From Paenibacillus sp. yr247 (GTDB lineage Bacteria; Bacillota; Bacilli; Paenibacillales; NBRC-103111), in assembly GCF_900103825.1 (NCBI RefSeq), contig NZ_FNIF01000001.1, positions 496,001 through 560,000 on the forward strand: 64,000 nucleotides of DNA, read 5' to 3'. The notes beneath the pieces were generated by a model that made no database searches, was not told the DNA's origin, and was given only the letters and a program-made list of their open reading frames with translations. A program made the translations under genes and the position numbers. Positions 62,315 to 64,000 of the stretch are shown here, piece by piece; position 1 is the first letter of the stretch; every line of letters starts with the position of its first letter.

Positions 62315-63908
62315 CTACGTTTGAGTCTTTTTCAGCTAATGGAAATGTTATGATAAATCGTGTGCCTATTCCTAGTTCGCTCTCAACCTCCAAGGTGCCT
62401 TGATGATCTTGAACGATTTTGTAACAAATAGATAAACCAAGTCCAGTGCCTGCTGCTTTCGTAGTGAAGAAGGGATGGAAGATTTTCTCCAATTGTTCAG
62501 TAGGAATACCTGGTCCGTTATCCGCTATGACCATAGTTGCGTTTTTCGGATCCAGGCTTAATTGCATATGAACGACACCATTTTCTTCCATAGCCTCGCA
62601 AGCATTTTTAATAATATTTAGCAATAGCTGTATCATTTTATCTTGATCCATCAATACGAAGACAGGATTCATTGATTCTTTATAATGAATTTGATGTCCG
62701 AAACGAGTTGCTTCCGATTCCATCAAGGCAATGACCTTGAGTACACATTCATGGAGAGAATGGACTCGGAAGTCGATACTATGGGGTTTTGAGAATTGAA
62801 GGAATTCAGCCGTTAAGTCACTCATCCGATTAATTTCATCCATAATCAACGAATACCAATTTTCAATATTATAACCGTTTGCTTTGGAAATCTGTAAAAA
62901 ACCTTTTACTGTTGTTAACGGGTTGCGGATTTCATGAGCCATCCCGGAAGCCAACTCACCGATGACCCTCAGCTTGTCAGACCTAAGCATATGTTCTTCC
63001 CGCTTTAACCATGATTCACGCTTCTTCATAAATAAATTATTCTCAGCTAATAAGATAAGATCATCCTTTGTTAAGCCATCCAACGGATAGGAAGCAATAC
63101 CATACGTGATTTGAATACCGGTCAATTTAGGAAGCTCAGAATCAAGCTTTAGCTTGAAGGAGGCTGTTGAAAGATGTTCTTGAATGAGCGGCATAACAAC
63201 TGCGAACTCATCACCACCATATCGAGCGATAAAGAGAGCGTCTTTAAATAATATTTGTAGAAGCTCAGCCATTTGCTTCAAAATGAAATTTCCTGCTTGA
63301 AATCCGCGACTCGTATTCATCGCCTTCAGATCGGTACAGTCGATAAGGATAAGGACAAGACCTTGTTTCTGCCGGATTAATAGTTCTAGTCTACGGTGAG
63401 ATTCTTCATAATTGTATAACCCAGTTAACGAATCCTGTTGCGAATATAGATTTCGTTCTTTTTTTAGTCGATCTGCTTGTGTGAACGTGGAGTAAGTCGC
63501 TCGGGTAAGTAAGGCTACCGCTGTAAAATCAAGCATACTATTTAGAGCATAGACCCATAGTAATCCTGAAGGGCCTTTAACCAAGTAAACATTGAATAAA
63601 AAGATGAGAGCATAGGACGCAACTAATATCCACGATTTTTTGCGATTTTCTTCTGTATAAATATCTCGGAAAAGCGTTAGTATGTAGATAGGCAGGCAAA
63701 AACTCGAATTACCTATGTAATGGATCAAACCGATTAGAATTAGGCGAATCCAGGGGAAAGCCGCATGCTGAGCTCGCCCCATTAGACTTACTATATAAAG
63801 TAACAAAGTCAGGATGAGAAAGGGAATGTTAATTGCTGTATGTAAGATCGTCGTAGATAGGCAAAAAACGAACGAATAGCCAATAAGAATCCAATTAAGA
63901 ATCACCAT
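62295..63908 (-). CDS. Membrane histidine kinase with embedded GGDEF domain
   Basis: A 537-aa protein starting at ATG 63908 (AGGAG 5 bases upstream). Five or six hydrophobic helices (1-150) precede a GGDEF domain (about 165-310, [12 protein letters not shown] and [12 protein letters not shown]), then HisKA (about 325-390, phospho-acceptor His in [18 protein letters not shown]) and HATPase_c (N box [13 protein letters not shown] boxes [12 protein letters not shown] and [13 protein letters not shown]). The GGDEF motif is intact, but the substrate region reads [15 protein letters not shown], unlike the usual GH..GD, and there is no RxxD inhibitory site. No response regulator is adjacent. The combination suggests cross-talk between c-di-GMP or nucleotide sensing and phosphorelay, perhaps in sporulation. 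Confidence 0.9.
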   Translation of the reverse strand: MVILNWILIGYSFVFCLSTTILHTAINIPFLILTLLLYIVSLMGRAQHAAFPWIRLILIGLIHYIGNSSFCLPIYILTLFRDIYTEENRKKSWILVASYALIFLFNVYLVKGPSGLLWVYALNSMLDFTAVALLTRATYSTFTQADRLKKERNLYSQQDSLTGLYNYEESHRRLELLIRQKQGLVLILIDCTDLKAMNTSRGFQAGNFILKQMAELLQILFKDALFIARYGGDEFAVVMPLIQEHLSTASFKLKLDSELPKLTGIQITYGIASYPLDGLTKDDLILLAENNLFMKKRESWLKREEHMLRSDKLRVIGELASGMAHEIRNPLTTVKGFLQISKANGYNIENWYSLIMDEINRMSDLTAEFLQFSKPHSIDFRVHSLHECVLKVIALMESEATRFGHQIHYKESMNPVFVLMDQDKMIQLLLNIIKNACEAMEENGVVHMQLSLDPKNATMVIADNGPGIPTEQLEKIFHPFFTTKAAGTGLGLSICYKIVQDHQGTLEVESELGIGTRFIITFPLAEKDSNVEKAANN

Positions 63909-64000
63909 ATCATCTCCTGAATGAAAGAATGACCTAATTTTACACCCCAGTGACATGTTCTCTGTCTGGTAACTAAATCCCTGCTTACTGGCAAAAAGAT

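Overview
The window is about 64 kb of chromosome from a spore-forming, single-membrane Firmicute, most likely Paenibacillus or a close relative. The evidence is the gene order ylmH-divIVA-ileS-(dksA-like)-lspA-rluD-pyrR, an isoleucine T-box, a PyrR attenuator, the acetylated diaminopimelate branch (dapH, patA, dapL), an alpha/beta-type small acid-soluble spore protein, and many lipobox lipoproteins. No prophage, insertion sequence, CRISPR array or rRNA gene was seen.

Layout. 1-7 kb: end of the division/cell-wall neighbourhood (ylmH cut by the left edge, divIVA, T-box and ileS, lspA, rluD). 6.9-10 kb: patA converging on dapH-dapL, the three acetyl-specific steps toward meso-DAP and lysine. 10.1-13.8 kb: a heterodimeric ABC exporter on the minus strand with one degenerate ATP site. 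13.9-23.1 kb: pyrR-pyrB-pyrC-carA-carB-pyrF-pyrE behind a PyrR attenuator; pyrP, pyrK and pyrD are absent. 23.2-28.3 kb: LysR divergent from a DapA-family lyase and a RidA-like protein, then GNAT and M20 genes.

28.5-44.4 kb holds two export operons back to back. The first has two ATPases, an adaptor lipoprotein, a 978-aa MacB/FtsX-type permease, a family-1 solute-binding lipoprotein and a secreted beta-rich repeat protein. The second has an RND pump, an adaptor lipoprotein and a second secreted protein related to the first. The same kind of secreted protein ending two mechanistically unrelated efflux operons is the best candidate for an undescribed system here.

44.5-64 kb is accessory: a tRNA pair, DUF2277 and DUF1906 proteins, a cupredoxin gene whose start is frameshifted at an A run, a secreted protein with a Cys/His motif, a hydrolase, an NhaC antiporter, an AT-richer patch (DUF3189, ArsR plus two SRPBCC proteins), an NlpC/P60 hydrolase, tRNA-Val, many small proteins including a SASP, a SodC lipoprotein, a decayed glycosyltransferase locus, and a histidine kinase carrying a GGDEF domain.

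A short hairpin placed directly before the Shine-Dalgarno sequence recurs in five genes (divIVA, the exporter, pyrR, carB and a CBS gene), with a reduced sixth form before lspA. It is conserved in loop sequence as well as in pairing and is not explained by any regulator I recognise.
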